NCBI RefSeq assembly: GCF_023923225.1
Contig: NZ_CP099489.1
Span: 1,488,001-1,552,000 of the forward strand
DNA length: 64,000 nucleotides
Direction of reading: 5' to 3'
DNA from: Ornithinimicrobium faecis
GTDB taxonomy: Bacteria; Actinomycetota; Actinomycetes; Actinomycetales; Dermatophilaceae
Positions 33,227 through 42,210 of the stretch are shown piece after piece (the stretch's first letter is position 1; the number at the start of each line of letters is the position of its first letter). The position numbers and the translations under genes were made by a program. Under the pieces are notes generated by a model, which saw nothing but the letters and a program-made list of their open reading frames with translations, searched no databases and was not told the DNA's origin.

Positions 33227-34615
33227 ATGAGGCAGTTCAGGGCGATTCTGGTGAACACGCTCGTCGCCAACGTCACGACGAGTTTCCTGTGGTTCGCGGT
33301 GACCTTCTGGGTCTATCTCGGCACGCGGTCGGTCCTGGCGACGGCGCTGATCGGTGGTGCCTTCATGCTGCTGGTGGCGGCGACCGGGATCCCTTTCGGC
33401 ACCTACGTGGACCGCACGCGCAAGCGAGCCGTGATGGTGACCGCGACGCTGACCACGCTGGTGGCCTTCATCGTCGGTGGTCTGATCTATGCCACGGTCG
33501 GTCCCGCCGAGATTCTTGACATGACAGGGCCGTGGTTCTGGCTGTTCACCGGGGTCATCCTTTTCGGAGGTGTCGTCGAGAATGCCCGGAACATCGCGTT
33601 GTCCACCACAGTCACCCTCCTCGTCGCCACGGAGGACCGGGCCAGGGCCAACGGCCTCGTCGGCACGGTGCAGGGTGTCAGCCTCCTGGTCACCAGCGTG
33701 TTCTCGGGGCTGGCCGTCGGCTTCCTGGGGATGGGGTGGACGATTGTGATCGCGATCTGCGGCTTGACGCTGTCTGCCGCCCACCTGCTCCAACTGTCGA
33801 TCGACGAGCCGCGGATCGTGCGCGATCCAGACCGGGGCCGGATCGACCTGTCCGGCAGCATCACGGCCATCCGGGTTGTGCCGGGCCTCGCAGCGCTGAT
33901 CGCCTTCGCAGCCTTCAACAACCTCCTCGGTGGGGTGTACATGTCCTTGATGGACCCCTACGGGTTGGAACTCTTCTCGGTGCAGGCCTGGGGTCTGGTC
34001 TTCGGGCTGTGCGCGACCGGGTTCATCGTGGGCGGTGCGCTGATCGCCCGGTACGGCCTCGGCGCCAACCCGTTGCGGACCATGCTGTGGCTGCTGGTCG
34101 CCATGGGCCTGGTCGCGGCCGTCTTCACCGTGCGTGAGGTCGCCTGGCTCTACGTCGCTGGCATCTGGCTCTACATGGCTTTCACTCCTGCTGTCGAAGC
34201 GGGCGAGCAGACAGTGATCCAGAGGGTGGTTCCCCTGAGGCAGCATGGACGAGTGTTCGGGCTCGCCCAAGCAGTCGAGGCGGGCGCGGCTCCGGTCAGC
34301 GCCTTCCTCATCGGCCCGGTCGTAGAACTCGGCATTCTCCCGTGGAGCCGCTCGGCGGCCGGTCAGGCGGCCCTCGAACCATGGTTGGGCACTGGGCAGA
34401 TGCGTGGCATCGCCCTGGTCCTCGTTGTCAGCGGCCTGGTGCTGACCCTCGCCGCAGTCCTAGCGTTCCGAACGCAAGCGTATGGGCGGCTGTCGGCAGT
34501 CTTCAGACCCGCGGGCGGCGTGGCCGGTCCTGCACGCGAGCGAGCTCGCTCCCTGTCGGGCAGTCCCGCTCGGCGACAGACTCCAGGACGGCTTGCTGAC
34601 CCGGGTGGGCAGTAA
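33227..34615 (+). CDS. MFS transporter
   Basis: 462 residues with about twelve hydrophobic segments. The loop-2/3 motif GTYVDRTRKRAVM (residues about 62-74) is the classic MFS G-x-x-x-D-R-x-x-R/K pattern. AAGGAGG precedes the ATG. The C-terminal 50 residues are polar and Arg-rich. Likely a drug/metabolite exporter; the TetR-FMN reductase context supports efflux, but the substrate is unknown. Confidence 0.88.
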   Translation: MRQFRAILVNTLVANVTTSFLWFAVTFWVYLGTRSVLATALIGGAFMLLVAATGIPFGTYVDRTRKRAVMVTATLTTLVAFIVGGLIYATVGPAEILDMTGPWFWLFTGVILFGGVVENARNIALSTTVTLLVATEDRARANGLVGTVQGVSLLVTSVFSGLAVGFLGMGWTIVIAICGLTLSAAHLLQLSIDEPRIVRDPDRGRIDLSGSITAIRVVPGLAALIAFAAFNNLLGGVYMSLMDPYGLELFSVQAWGLVFGLCATGFIVGGALIARYGLGANPLRTMLWLLVAMGLVAAVFTVREVAWLYVAGIWLYMAFTPAVEAGEQTVIQRVVPLRQHGRVFGLAQAVEAGAAPVSAFLIGPVVELGILPWSRSAAGQAALEPWLGTGQMRGIALVLVVSGLVLTLAAVLAFRTQAYGRLSAVFRPAGGVAGPARERARSLSGSPARRQTPGRLADPGGQ

Positions 34616-34680
34616 CGTGAGCCGTTGCCAGCCTGTGCCAGGAGAGTGCAGACCGTCGTGACCAGATCGGAGATCGTGCC

Positions 34681-35169
34681 ATGCCCGCTCTTGTGCCACT
34701 TGAGGTAGACATCGTCATTCAGGCACCGGTGGCGACCGTCTGGGAAGCGGTCGGCGATCCGCGGCGACTGTCGGCGTGGAGTCCGCAGGTCCGGCAGACC
34801 ACCTTGCTCGACGGTGCAGATCAGGTTGCCGTCGGTGTGCGCTTCAGGAACCAGAACGAGCACGGACAGTTGGAGTGGACCACGCACGGCGAGATCGTGC
34901 AGTGTGATCCCGGCCGCGGGCTGGCCTTCCGCCTCGAGGAGAACTGGCTCCTGTGGTCCTTCACCCTGTGGGACCTCGGGGACGGGCAGACACGGCTGGT
35001 CCAGCGTCGCGACGCGCCAGAGGGCATCTCCGACTTCGCCCACGGACTGACGGAGCGATATATGGGTGGCGAACAGGCCTTCACCTCGACCATGCGGGCA
35101 GGGATGCAGCAGACACTGCAGGGGATCAAGGACGCTTGTGAGCAGCCTCGGTCCGCACGGGAGCGCTGA
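34681..35169 (+). CDS. SRPBCC (START-like) family protein
   Basis: 162 residues. The N-terminal strand-helix IVIQAPVATVWEAVGDPRRLSAWSP is the standard opening of polyketide-cyclase/AHSA1-like helix-grip proteins, followed by the long strand series to FTLWDLGDGQTRLVQRRD and a C-terminal helix. These bind hydrophobic ligands in a cavity; the role here is unknown. Three bases precede the GNAT gene, so the two are cotranscribed. Confidence 0.82.
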   Translation: MPALVPLEVDIVIQAPVATVWEAVGDPRRLSAWSPQVRQTTLLDGADQVAVGVRFRNQNEHGQLEWTTHGEIVQCDPGRGLAFRLEENWLLWSFTLWDLGDGQTRLVQRRDAPEGISDFAHGLTERYMGGEQAFTSTMRAGMQQTLQGIKDACEQPRSARER

Positions 35170-35172
35170 CTC

Positions 35173-35742
35173 ATGCCGGCTGCGCGCCTGGTGCTCGACG
35201 CGAACCAGCGTCCGACGTTGTCCACGGCCCGGCTGCGGCTGGGTGTCCCAGCTCTGAGCGACACCGCAGCGATCCTGGCGATCGCTGGTGACCCACGCAC
35301 GGTCGAGCACAACCCGTCCGACCTGGTCGCTGACCTGCTGGAGGCCGAGGAGCTCGTGGGGCGTTGGGTCCAGCACTGGGACGATCGCGGCTTTGGCTAT
35401 TGGTGTGTGCGCGAGGTCGGCAGCGCCACCGTCGTGGGGTATTGCGGGCTGAAGAGCATGCATGCGCAGGGCCAACCGGTCCTCAATCTGATCTATCGGC
35501 TCATCCCGGCTGTGTGGGGTCGGGGTTATGCGACCGAGGCGGCGCAGGCAGTCGTTTCGTGGGCGGGCACAGCACAGCCCAAGGCGACGATCCTCGCGAG
35601 GGTGCGACCGGACAACGAGGCCTCCCGCAGGGTTGCTCTCAAGGCCGGGCTGCGGCCAGACCCGGCACTCGACGAGAACGGGCAGGACGGTCCCGATCTC
35701 GCCTTCAGCAACAGGGGCGACCCACGGCATACGGGGGGATGA
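35173..35742 (+). CDS. GNAT-family N-acetyltransferase (RimJ-like)
   Basis: 189 residues. TARLRLGVPALSDTAAILAI at the N-terminus, YWCVREVGSATVVGYCGL (beta-4), then the acetyl-CoA loop AVWGRGYATEAAQAVV (R/Q-x-x-G-x-G/A) and NEASRRVALKAGL, as in RimJ/RimL-type acetyltransferases. Substrate unknown. It starts 3 bases after the SRPBCC gene. Confidence 0.88.
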   Translation: MPAARLVLDANQRPTLSTARLRLGVPALSDTAAILAIAGDPRTVEHNPSDLVADLLEAEELVGRWVQHWDDRGFGYWCVREVGSATVVGYCGLKSMHAQGQPVLNLIYRLIPAVWGRGYATEAAQAVVSWAGTAQPKATILARVRPDNEASRRVALKAGLRPDPALDENGQDGPDLAFSNRGDPRHTGG

Positions 35743-35839
35743 GGGTGAAGGTGTGCCGTGGAACGAACGCCGTCCGCTCGGTGTTGTGCCCTCCACGAGT
35801 CCGGCCTCCGGCCGCACACCGGCGACGGAGGGAAGGACC

Positions 35840-36556
35840 ATGCGAGCGCTGTGGGTTCTCGGACACCCCGAGGCCAACTCTCTGAACGGCCGACTCCGCG
35901 ATGTCGGGGTGTCCGCGCTGCGAGATGACGGCTGGGACGTCGTCGAGTCCGACCTCTATCGCGACGGTTTCGATCCGCTCCTGGTCACCGAGGGCGGCGT
36001 GGATGTGCGCCGCGAGCAGGACAAGCTGCGTGCCGCCGATCTGCTGGTGCTGCAGTTCCCGCTCTGGTGGTACAGCATGCCGGCCATCCTCAAGGGCTGG
36101 GTGGACCGCGTCTTCGAGGCTGGCTTCGCCTATGACGTCATCGATCCGGCGACCGGCCGTGCCCGCAAGTATGGCGATGGCGGACTCGCCGGGAAGCGCG
36201 CGCTCGCGGTCGTCACCGCGGGCGACCGCCCCGGGTCACTCGAGCCCCGCGGCATCAGCGGCACGATCGAGGAGGTGCTCTGGCACCTGCTCCACGGGAC
36301 GTTCTGGTACACCGGCATGGATGCGCTGCCCCCTCACCTGGTCTCCCTCGCCAGGGACGTCGATGAGGAGCGTATGCAGCGGCTCGAGGGCGACCTGGCC
36401 GCTCGACTTCGCGGGGTGATGAGTGAGCCGCGCATCCCCTACCGACCCCTGACCGAGGAGCACTACGACCACGGGATCCGGCTGCTGCCGCACGTCGCGG
36501 CGGGGGAGACCGAGCTCCGCGCTCACCAGCAGAGCCCACCTGGGGCAGGCGCCTAG
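35840..36556 (+). CDS. NAD(P)H dehydrogenase (quinone)-like flavoprotein
   Basis: 238 residues from ATG 35840 (GAGGGAAGG upstream). Flavodoxin-2 fold: WVLGHPEANSLNGRL at the FAD/FMN phosphate loop, then LLVLQFPLWWYSMPAILKGWVDRVFEAGFAYD, the QOR/MdaB signature (FPLWW, WVDRV). Two-electron reduction of quinones or azo dyes by NAD(P)H in the cytoplasm. Another flavin reductase lies 3 kb upstream, but the two are separate transcription units. Confidence 0.9.
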   Translation: MRALWVLGHPEANSLNGRLRDVGVSALRDDGWDVVESDLYRDGFDPLLVTEGGVDVRREQDKLRAADLLVLQFPLWWYSMPAILKGWVDRVFEAGFAYDVIDPATGRARKYGDGGLAGKRALAVVTAGDRPGSLEPRGISGTIEEVLWHLLHGTFWYTGMDALPPHLVSLARDVDEERMQRLEGDLAARLRGVMSEPRIPYRPLTEEHYDHGIRLLPHVAAGETELRAHQQSPPGAGA

Positions 36557-36592
36557 CTCCGGAGCCTGGTCTCCCCGCGCGGCGGCGTCGCG

Positions 36593-36988
36593 TCAGGCGA
36601 CCGCAGTCCCGTCCAGCTCGACCAGCTGCCCGGGGACCGCGAGCCGCTTCACGCCGAGCATGGTCGTGGTGGGGGCCACCCCAGCGGCGCCGAGGCGGGC
36701 CGCCAGGACGCCATAGTGCGGGAACAATGCGTCGACGTCGGTGGTGTAGACGTTGAGCCGGATGAGGTGCGCGAGGGTCATGCCCGCCTCATGAAGAACA
36801 GTTTCGAGGTTGTCGACGGCGAGCCGCAACTGTCCGGCCAGGTCACCGGTATGTGCAGGCTCGCCGTCACTCGTCATGGCCGTCTGCCCAGAGATGTAGA
36901 GGGTCCGAGTCTGTCCGGACACCACCTCGCCCTGGTTGAACCCCATCTCCAGGGACCACGTGACGGGATTGACTGCAGTTCGTTGCAT
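36593..36988 (-). CDS. RidA/YjgF-YER057c-UK114 family protein
   Basis: 131 residues from ATG 36988. Chorismate-mutase-like small domain with YISGQTAMTSDGEPAHTGDLAGQLRLAVDNLETVLHEAGMTLAHLIRLNVYTTD; the N-terminal GQTA and the Asn-Val-Tyr strand are typical, but the Arg105-type motif is not clear, so imine deaminase activity is uncertain. Divergent from a WYL regulator across a 121-base gap with a small palindrome. Confidence 0.85.
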   Translation of the reverse strand: MQRTAVNPVTWSLEMGFNQGEVVSGQTRTLYISGQTAMTSDGEPAHTGDLAGQLRLAVDNLETVLHEAGMTLAHLIRLNVYTTDVDALFPHYGVLAARLGAAGVAPTTTMLGVKRLAVPGQLVELDGTAVA

Positions 36989-37074
36989 CGGGACTCCATC
37001 CAGATCGTTGCGAGGCGTGCCGGGCCGAGTCGGCCGACGTCTGACCCCGCGATGCGAGCCTGCCAACAAATCAC

Positions 37075-37087
37075 GACACCCTGTGTC
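37075..37087. promoter_or_regulatory. Possible operator of the WYL regulator
   Basis: GACAC-CCT-GTGTC, a perfect 5-bp inverted repeat, 22 bases before the GTG of the regulator and 86 bases before ridA. Its position between the divergent genes suits autoregulation and control of ridA. Confidence 0.45.
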
Positions 37088-37109
37088 AGGTTTTCGATAG
37101 GTTTCTCGT

Positions 37110-38090
37110 GTGCGTGCTGATCGACTCGTTGCGCTGGTGCTGCTCCTGCGCCAGCGCGGTCGCCTGACGTCAGAAGCCCTGGCCCGGGAGCTGGAGGTCT
37201 CCACGCGCACCGTGCTGCGTGACATCGAGGCGTTGTCCACGGCTGGAGTCCCGGTCTATGCCGAGCGTGGGAGACACGGTGGCTTCGCACTCTTGCCCGG
37301 CTTCCGGTCCGAGCTCACCGGCCTGAACCATGAGGAGGCGCTCGCGCTGCTGACCGTTGGGTCGGAGCGCGGCGAGCGAATCTTTGGTCTGAGTGCTGCC
37401 CTGGGCTCGGCGATGCGCAAGGTGGTTGACGCGCTGCCGGCAGGCCACCAGGCCAGCGTGAGTGACGCGGCGCAACGACTCCTCATCGAGCCAGAGACCG
37501 ACCTGCTCTCGCGTCGCACGGTCACCGAGGGCGTCGCAGCGGCCGTGATGAGTGAAGTGCGCAGCGCTGTCCTCTCCGGTCACAAGGTGCGCTTCGACTA
37601 TGCCGCCCTCGACAAGCCACCGCAGCAGCGGACGGTGGATCCGATCGGTCTGGTGACCGTGCGTGGCCGCACCTACCTGCTGGCGATCAGAGAGGGCGAA
37701 GACCGCACCTACCGACTCTCCCGCATGGTGACCGCCACGGAGCTCGCCGAGCCGGCGCAGCGACCGGATCGGGTGGACCTCGATCGGATCTGGCGGGAGC
37801 GGACGGCACGATTCTTGGCGGAGGACCACCTGACCGTGCTGGTGCGGATCAAGCCGACCCGACGCGAAGAGCTGCTGAATGCCGTGCGTGCTGTGCGTGC
37901 GGAGGAGCCCGAGCCCGATGCGTGGCTGCGCCTGGAGGTCACGTTTGAGGATCTCCGTCACGCGGTGTGGGCCCTCTGGCAGCTAGGCACCGACGTCGAG
38001 GCTCTTGCGCCAGACTCCCTGCGGGTCGCCTTGCGCAACCGTGCCGCCACCGTGGCGGCACGTTATGAGGAGCCGCTCACGGGCCCTTGA
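37110..38090 (+). CDS. WYL-domain HTH transcriptional regulator (YafY family)
   Basis: 326 residues. N-terminal winged HTH: RLVALVLLLRQRGRLTSEALARELEVSTRTVLRDIEALSTAGVPVYAERGRHGGFALLPGF, with the DeoR-like STRTVLRDIEAL recognition helix. WYL domain about 140-230 (VRFDYAAL, DPIGLVTVRGRTYLLAI, RTYRLSRM), then a C-terminal WCX-like domain. These sense ligands or nucleic acids and regulate neighbours; ridA is the obvious target. GTG start. Confidence 0.9.
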   Translation: MRADRLVALVLLLRQRGRLTSEALARELEVSTRTVLRDIEALSTAGVPVYAERGRHGGFALLPGFRSELTGLNHEEALALLTVGSERGERIFGLSAALGSAMRKVVDALPAGHQASVSDAAQRLLIEPETDLLSRRTVTEGVAAAVMSEVRSAVLSGHKVRFDYAALDKPPQQRTVDPIGLVTVRGRTYLLAIREGEDRTYRLSRMVTATELAEPAQRPDRVDLDRIWRERTARFLAEDHLTVLVRIKPTRREELLNAVRAVRAEEPEPDAWLRLEVTFEDLRHAVWALWQLGTDVEALAPDSLRVALRNRAATVAARYEEPLTGP

Positions 38091-38138
38091 GATCCCGCGC
38101 TGCACCCCACCTGGTCACCCTCGCCCGCGACGGCGCAG

Positions 38139-38155
38139 TATCCTACTGCAAGTAG
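38139..38155 (+). promoter_or_regulatory. Promoter/operator of the vapBC-like pair
   Basis: TATCCT (38139-38144) is a -10-like hexamer. CTACT (38143-38147), GCA, AGTAG (38151-38155) is an inverted repeat that abuts ATG 38157. The transcript would start within a few bases of the ATG, so the mRNA may be leaderless and the repeat would be the autorepressor site. Confidence 0.5.
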
Positions 38156-38156
38156 T

Positions 38157-38396
38157 ATGATCGGTGACATGAGTGCCGGGCCGACGCGTGAGAAGGTCAG
38201 TTGGACGATCGAGGCTGAGGTGCTGGAGGGTGTGCGGCGTCGTGTGCCTCGGGGACAGGTGTCGGCCTATGCCACCGAAGCGCTGCGCAGGCAACTGGAG
38301 CGGGACAACCTCGACGAGTTGATCGGGGAGCTGGTTGACGTGCACGGGCCGCTGGATGAGGCTGCAGTGGCCGCGTACGTGCGAAGGTGGCAGTAG
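38157..38396 (+). CDS. vapB: VapB-like antitoxin (RHH/CopG type)
   Basis: 79 residues; a start at the second ATG (38169) is possible. VSWTIEAEVLEGVRRRVPRGQVSAYATEALRRQLERDNL has the strand-helix-helix of ribbon-helix-helix antitoxins (split: SWTIEAEVLEGV, GQVSAYATEALRRQL). The acidic C-terminal region HGPLDEAAVAAYVRRW would bind the toxin. It ends 4 bases before the PIN gene. Confidence 0.8.
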   Translation: MIGDMSAGPTREKVSWTIEAEVLEGVRRRVPRGQVSAYATEALRRQLERDNLDELIGELVDVHGPLDEAAVAAYVRRWQ

Positions 38397-38400
38397 AGAA

Positions 38401-38802
38401 GTGGCCAGGACGCTGGTCCTGGACTCTGAGGCCGTCTCCGCCGTGGCCGAGCGTCGCAAGGGCATGGCCGAGCGGTTAGCAGCCGCCAGGGTGCTCGACG
38501 CGCGAGTGGTCCTGCCCAGCATCGTGCTCGTGGAAGTCATGACCGGCAGCGCCAGGGACGCCGCGGTGTGGCACGTGGTCAATCGCGTGCTGGTGGCCAC
38601 GCTGGAGGAGACCAGCGCGGCGCGGGCCGGTGCCCTGCGCAGCGGGGGCACCAGCACCCGCCGCAAAGCACGCGACCTCACGGTCGATGCGATCGTGGCC
38701 GCTGCCGCGATCGACCACGCACCCTCCGTCGTCCTCACCGCGGACCCCGCCGACCTGACCCTTCTGGTGCAGGACCATGACGTCCTCGTGGAACCCATCT
38801 GA
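38401..38802 (+). CDS. vapC: VapC-like PIN-domain ribonuclease toxin
   Basis: 133 residues from GTG 38401. PIN fold with the acidic set: Asp in TLVLDSEAVSAV, Glu in IVLVEVMTG, Asp in LTVDAIVAAAA and Asp in VVLTADPADL. Mg-dependent ribonuclease, inhibited by the preceding antitoxin. Residues around the second Arg/Lys-rich segment (GTSTRRKARD) are typical of this actinobacterial subgroup. All catalytic residues look intact. Confidence 0.85.
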   Translation: MARTLVLDSEAVSAVAERRKGMAERLAAARVLDARVVLPSIVLVEVMTGSARDAAVWHVVNRVLVATLEETSAARAGALRSGGTSTRRKARDLTVDAIVAAAAIDHAPSVVLTADPADLTLLVQDHDVLVEPI

Positions 38803-38846
38803 CTCGATCGTGCGTCGGGCGGCCATGTCCGAGGGCAGCCACTGCC

Positions 38847-39944
38847 TCAGTTCTGAGGATCGTGGTCGGAGGTGGTGTCGGCCAGACGGTAGACGTCGCG
38901 ACCGTCGACCGTGGTCGACGTGAGCTTGCCCCGGGCCACGAGCAGCAGCAGGTGCACCCGGGTCTCCATCGTGGCCAGCGCGGAGTTGAACAGGTCGAGC
39001 GTCTCGAAGGCACGCTCGTGGCGTGTCCAGTGCAGGGTCAGCGCCACATCGTGGGCCGTGAGTTCGCGGCCGGTGTCGAAGGCCGCCAGGCACTGGGTGA
39101 GTCGGAGCTCGTGGTGGTCGAGCAGCTGGTCGACCCGCTCGTGCGAGGACATCCCGACGGGGCCGTGCGCGGGCAGCACCCGCAGGTCGGGCAGGCCGCG
39201 GACCTTGGTCAGGGACGCCATGAAGTCGCCGAGCGGCTGGACGGGGTTGGCTCCCTCGAACCCGATGGAGGGCGTGATGGTGGGCAGCACGTGGTCACCC
39301 GCGAACAGCAGACCAGCGGACTGGTCGGCGAAGACATAGTGGCCCTGGGTGTGACCGGGCGTGGACACCGCGTCCAGGTCGCGCGCCCCCACCGTGATCT
39401 GGTGGTCACCCTCCAGCCAGGTGTCCGGGTCGCTCCACAGCGACGGGTCGATCCGCTCGCTGCGGAAGGCGGTGGCCCACTGCTCGGCGATCTCGGTGGC
39501 TCCGGCGCGCACCAGCACCGGTGTGTGGTGGCTCTCGCCGGGTGTGGCGTTGCGCAACTGGGCCAGGGACGTCTTCTCACCGATCCCGAGACTGAGGTGC
39601 GAGCCGACCTCCCGCCCGAGCACCACGGCCTGGGTGTAGTGGTCGCGGTGCACGTGAGTCACCAGGAAGGAGGCGATGTCGCGCACCGAATAGCCCGCCT
39701 GGGCCAGGCAACGGTCCAGGACCTGTCGTGAGGCCTCGATGGCCCAGCCGCCGTCGATGAGCGTGAGCCCTGCGTCGGTCTCGATCGCGTAGACGTTGAC
39801 CGAGCGCAGTCCGTCCTGGGGGAGCGGCAGGGGGATGCGATAGATGCCGGGTGCGACCTGCCAGGCGCCCTCCTCGGTCCAGTGCGTCCCGGAGTCGGGC
39901 GAGACGGCGCGGGCTGTGGAGACGTTCTGATCCGGTGAGGTCAC
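38847..39944 (-). CDS. Metallo-beta-lactamase-fold hydrolase
   Basis: 365 residues. Zinc motif THVHRDHYTQ (HxHxDH with Arg), later HTQGHYVF, GDHVLP (Asp bridging) and LPAHGPV, in the order of glyoxalase-II-like MBL proteins. The C-terminal 90-residue domain with HELRLTQ and THEVHL-like segments (winged-helix type) is typical of the actinobacterial group. A cytoplasmic thioester or lactone hydrolase is likely. The preceding gene on the same strand is a LuxR-type regulator, 21 bases away. Confidence 0.86.
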   Translation of the reverse strand: MTSPDQNVSTARAVSPDSGTHWTEEGAWQVAPGIYRIPLPLPQDGLRSVNVYAIETDAGLTLIDGGWAIEASRQVLDRCLAQAGYSVRDIASFLVTHVHRDHYTQAVVLGREVGSHLSLGIGEKTSLAQLRNATPGESHHTPVLVRAGATEIAEQWATAFRSERIDPSLWSDPDTWLEGDHQITVGARDLDAVSTPGHTQGHYVFADQSAGLLFAGDHVLPTITPSIGFEGANPVQPLGDFMASLTKVRGLPDLRVLPAHGPVGMSSHERVDQLLDHHELRLTQCLAAFDTGRELTAHDVALTLHWTRHERAFETLDLFNSALATMETRVHLLLLVARGKLTSTTVDGRDVYRLADTTSDHDPQN

Positions 39945-39965
39945 CGCTCGATCATGTCAGCCCGC

Positions 39966-40967
39966 TCAATCGCTGGTGAGCCAGCCCCGCTGCGCGGCCT
40001 GCCAGGCCAGTTGCATCCGCGTCTCCGTGTTGGCCAGTGCCATCAGCTCGCTGATCCGGCGTTGCACGGTCCGCAGGCTGACGCCCAACCGGGTGGCGAT
40101 CGCCTTGTCTGTCACCCCGGCGACGAGCAACGAGAGCAGCTCCCGCTCGTCCGGTCCCAGCAGCGAGGCCCGAGACGTCACCTGGACCTGGTCGCCCGAT
40201 TCACCGACGTGCAGCGGCGAGGCGTCCGACCAGTACGCGTCGAAGAGCGCGATCAGCGCGGTGAGCAGGTTGGAGTCGCGCACCAGGGCGGCCGTGGGCT
40301 CGTCGCTGCCCTCGCGGTTGGTGATCAGCGGGCACAGCGCCAGACTGCGGTCGGCGACAGCCAGCCGCAACGGGAGCGACGGAGCGGCTCGGGCCACCTC
40401 CCCAGCGCGCACCCCACGCTCCACATTGACGAGCATGGTGGGGTCGTCGAGCATCGCCTGCTCATAGATGACGCGGTAACGCACGCCCCGGGCCAGGCCC
40501 GTGTATTCCTCGTCGTTCTCCCCGGAGGCCATGGCGACGTGACCGGCCTTGCAGAACCAGAGCATCTCCTCCCGGGTGGATTGCTGCACCGTGCGCAGGG
40601 CCTGCCGGATGCCAGCGGCTCCGTGCACCACCTCGACCAGTTGGTCGGCATCTCGACGGCGCGCGTTGGCCCGGTGTTCCTCGGCCAGCTTGGTGACCGC
40701 CAGCGTGGCCTCGGTCAGCTCCTGGTGACCGCGCAGCAGCAGCGGGGCGAAGGCGACGTCGGGTGCAGCGGCAGCGACCCGGGGCGGCGTCTCCTCGACG
40801 AGAGTCGCGAGCCCCTGGTCGCGGAGCCGGCGCACGGCGGCCTCGGTGTCCGGGAGGGGGCGGTCGGCCAGCTCGGCCAGGTGGCTGACGTCGGTCTCGA
40901 CCGCACGGACCAGCAGCCGATACAGCTCCTCATCGGAGGGGCCCAGTCCGGTCGCCCGCAGACTCAT
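39966..40967 (-). CDS. LuxR-type C-terminal HTH regulator with TrmB-like N-terminus
   Basis: 333 residues. C-terminal LuxR HTH: LGPDERELLSLLVAGVTDKAIATRLGVSLRTVQRRISELM (split: LSLLVAGVTDKAIA, GVSLRTVQRRI). Residues 1-60 resemble a TrmB-like winged HTH (LVRAVETDVSHLAELADRPLPDTEAAVRRLRDQGLATL) and the middle lacks a known sensor. Such single-protein regulators are frequent in actinobacteria and their ligands are unknown. Transcribed towards the MBL-fold gene, its likely partner. Confidence 0.85.
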   Translation of the reverse strand: MSLRATGLGPSDEELYRLLVRAVETDVSHLAELADRPLPDTEAAVRRLRDQGLATLVEETPPRVAAAAPDVAFAPLLLRGHQELTEATLAVTKLAEEHRANARRRDADQLVEVVHGAAGIRQALRTVQQSTREEMLWFCKAGHVAMASGENDEEYTGLARGVRYRVIYEQAMLDDPTMLVNVERGVRAGEVARAAPSLPLRLAVADRSLALCPLITNREGSDEPTAALVRDSNLLTALIALFDAYWSDASPLHVGESGDQVQVTSRASLLGPDERELLSLLVAGVTDKAIATRLGVSLRTVQRRISELMALANTETRMQLAWQAAQRGWLTSD

Positions 40968-41057
40968 GACGGGAACTGCCAGGTGTCTCGGGCACTGAAG
41001 TGATGGACACGCATCGTCCCATCATGACGTGCCACCCGATCAGCGTGCAGCCCGTTT

Positions 41058-41071
41058 GGCCCGGTCGGGCC
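41058..41071. terminator. Small GC hairpin after galK
   Basis: GGCCC, loop GGTC or smaller, GGGCC, in the 139-base gap between galK and the LuxR-type gene on the minus strand. Short stem; weak call. Confidence 0.3.
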
Positions 41072-41106
41072 GCCCAGAGGGTCCTGACGCCACAGGGTGG
41101 GAGTCT

Positions 41107-42210
41107 TCACTCTCCGGTGCCGGCGCCCCTGGCCGGAGTGACCGGGAGGAAGGTGGCCGCCGTGAAGCCGTGCTCCGTGAACGCCTGGGTCACGGCAGCC
41201 TCGACCTGCGGGACTCGAGTCGACTCCACGAGGGCAATGACGGCGCCACCGAACCCGCCGCCGGTCATCCGGGCGCCGAGGGCACCGGCTGAGACGGCGC
41301 TCTGAACTGCCACGTCGACCTCGGGCACCGTGTTCTCAAAGTCGGTGCGAGCGGCCTCGTGACTCTGCGTCAGGACCGGGCCGACCTCTGCGAGCCGGCC
41401 AGCGCGGACCAGGTCGACGGACTGCAGGACCCTGGCGTTCTCCCCGAGCACATAGCGCGCCCGGCGCATCACCACGTCGTCCCCGAGCTCGGTCAGGGCG
41501 GCGGCGACATCCTCCACGTCCCGCAGTGCCACCACCCCGAGCCGTCGAGCAGCCTCCTCACAGGCCTGGCGACGCTCGGCATACGCACCGTCGACGTGCT
41601 GGTGCGGCGCATTGGTGTCGATGACGAGGAGAACCAACCCCTGGTCGGCCAACCCCGCTGGAACCGGCTCGACCGACAGGGCCCGGGCGTCAAAGAACGA
41701 CAGGTGATCCGGCACCGAGTGCAGCACCGCCATCTGGTCCAGCAATCCGGTCGGGGCACCGACATAGTCGTTCTCGGCCCGCTGGATGATCCTGGCCAGC
41801 TCCGTGCGGTCGGGCTCCAGGCCGGCCAACCCGCAGAGCGCGAGGGCGACCGCACACTCCAGCGAGTGGGAGGAGGACAGCCCCGCACCGACGGGGACGG
41901 CGCTGCTGATCGTCAGGTCAGCACCCGGGGTGTCCAACCCGCTCTGCTGCAGGGCCCAGGCCACCCCGGCCACATAGGAGCCCCACCCGGCCACGTCACC
42001 GGGCTGGCCGGGCGGAGCGAAGGTCACGTCCTCATGCCCCGCCGACCGGGCGTGGATGACGCCGTCCGTGCATGGGCGAGCCCGCACCACGGTGCGCAGC
42101 GGGAGCGCGAAGGGCAGGGCGAAACCGTCGTTGTAGTCCGTGTGGTCACCGATCAGATTGACCCGGCCGGGGGCGGACCAGACCCGCTCGGGCAGACCCT
42201 CCCTACGCAT
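41107..42210 (-). CDS. galK: Galactokinase
   Basis: 367 residues from ATG 42210, overlapping the galT stop by 8 bases. GHMP kinase: the galactokinase signature SAPGRVNLIGDHTDYNDGF, split as APGRVNLIG and DHTDYNDG, near residues 12-30; GAGLSSSHSLECAVALAL (ATP loop) near 120; TGGGFGGAVIAL near 330. It phosphorylates galactose at C1. The standard reading is Leloir pathway; galE and galM are not in the window. Confidence 0.95.
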   Translation of the reverse strand: MRREGLPERVWSAPGRVNLIGDHTDYNDGFALPFALPLRTVVRARPCTDGVIHARSAGHEDVTFAPPGQPGDVAGWGSYVAGVAWALQQSGLDTPGADLTISSAVPVGAGLSSSHSLECAVALALCGLAGLEPDRTELARIIQRAENDYVGAPTGLLDQMAVLHSVPDHLSFFDARALSVEPVPAGLADQGLVLLVIDTNAPHQHVDGAYAERRQACEEAARRLGVVALRDVEDVAAALTELGDDVVMRRARYVLGENARVLQSVDLVRAGRLAEVGPVLTQSHEAARTDFENTVPEVDVAVQSAVSAGALGARMTGGGFGGAVIALVESTRVPQVEAAVTQAFTEHGFTAATFLPVTPARGAGTGE

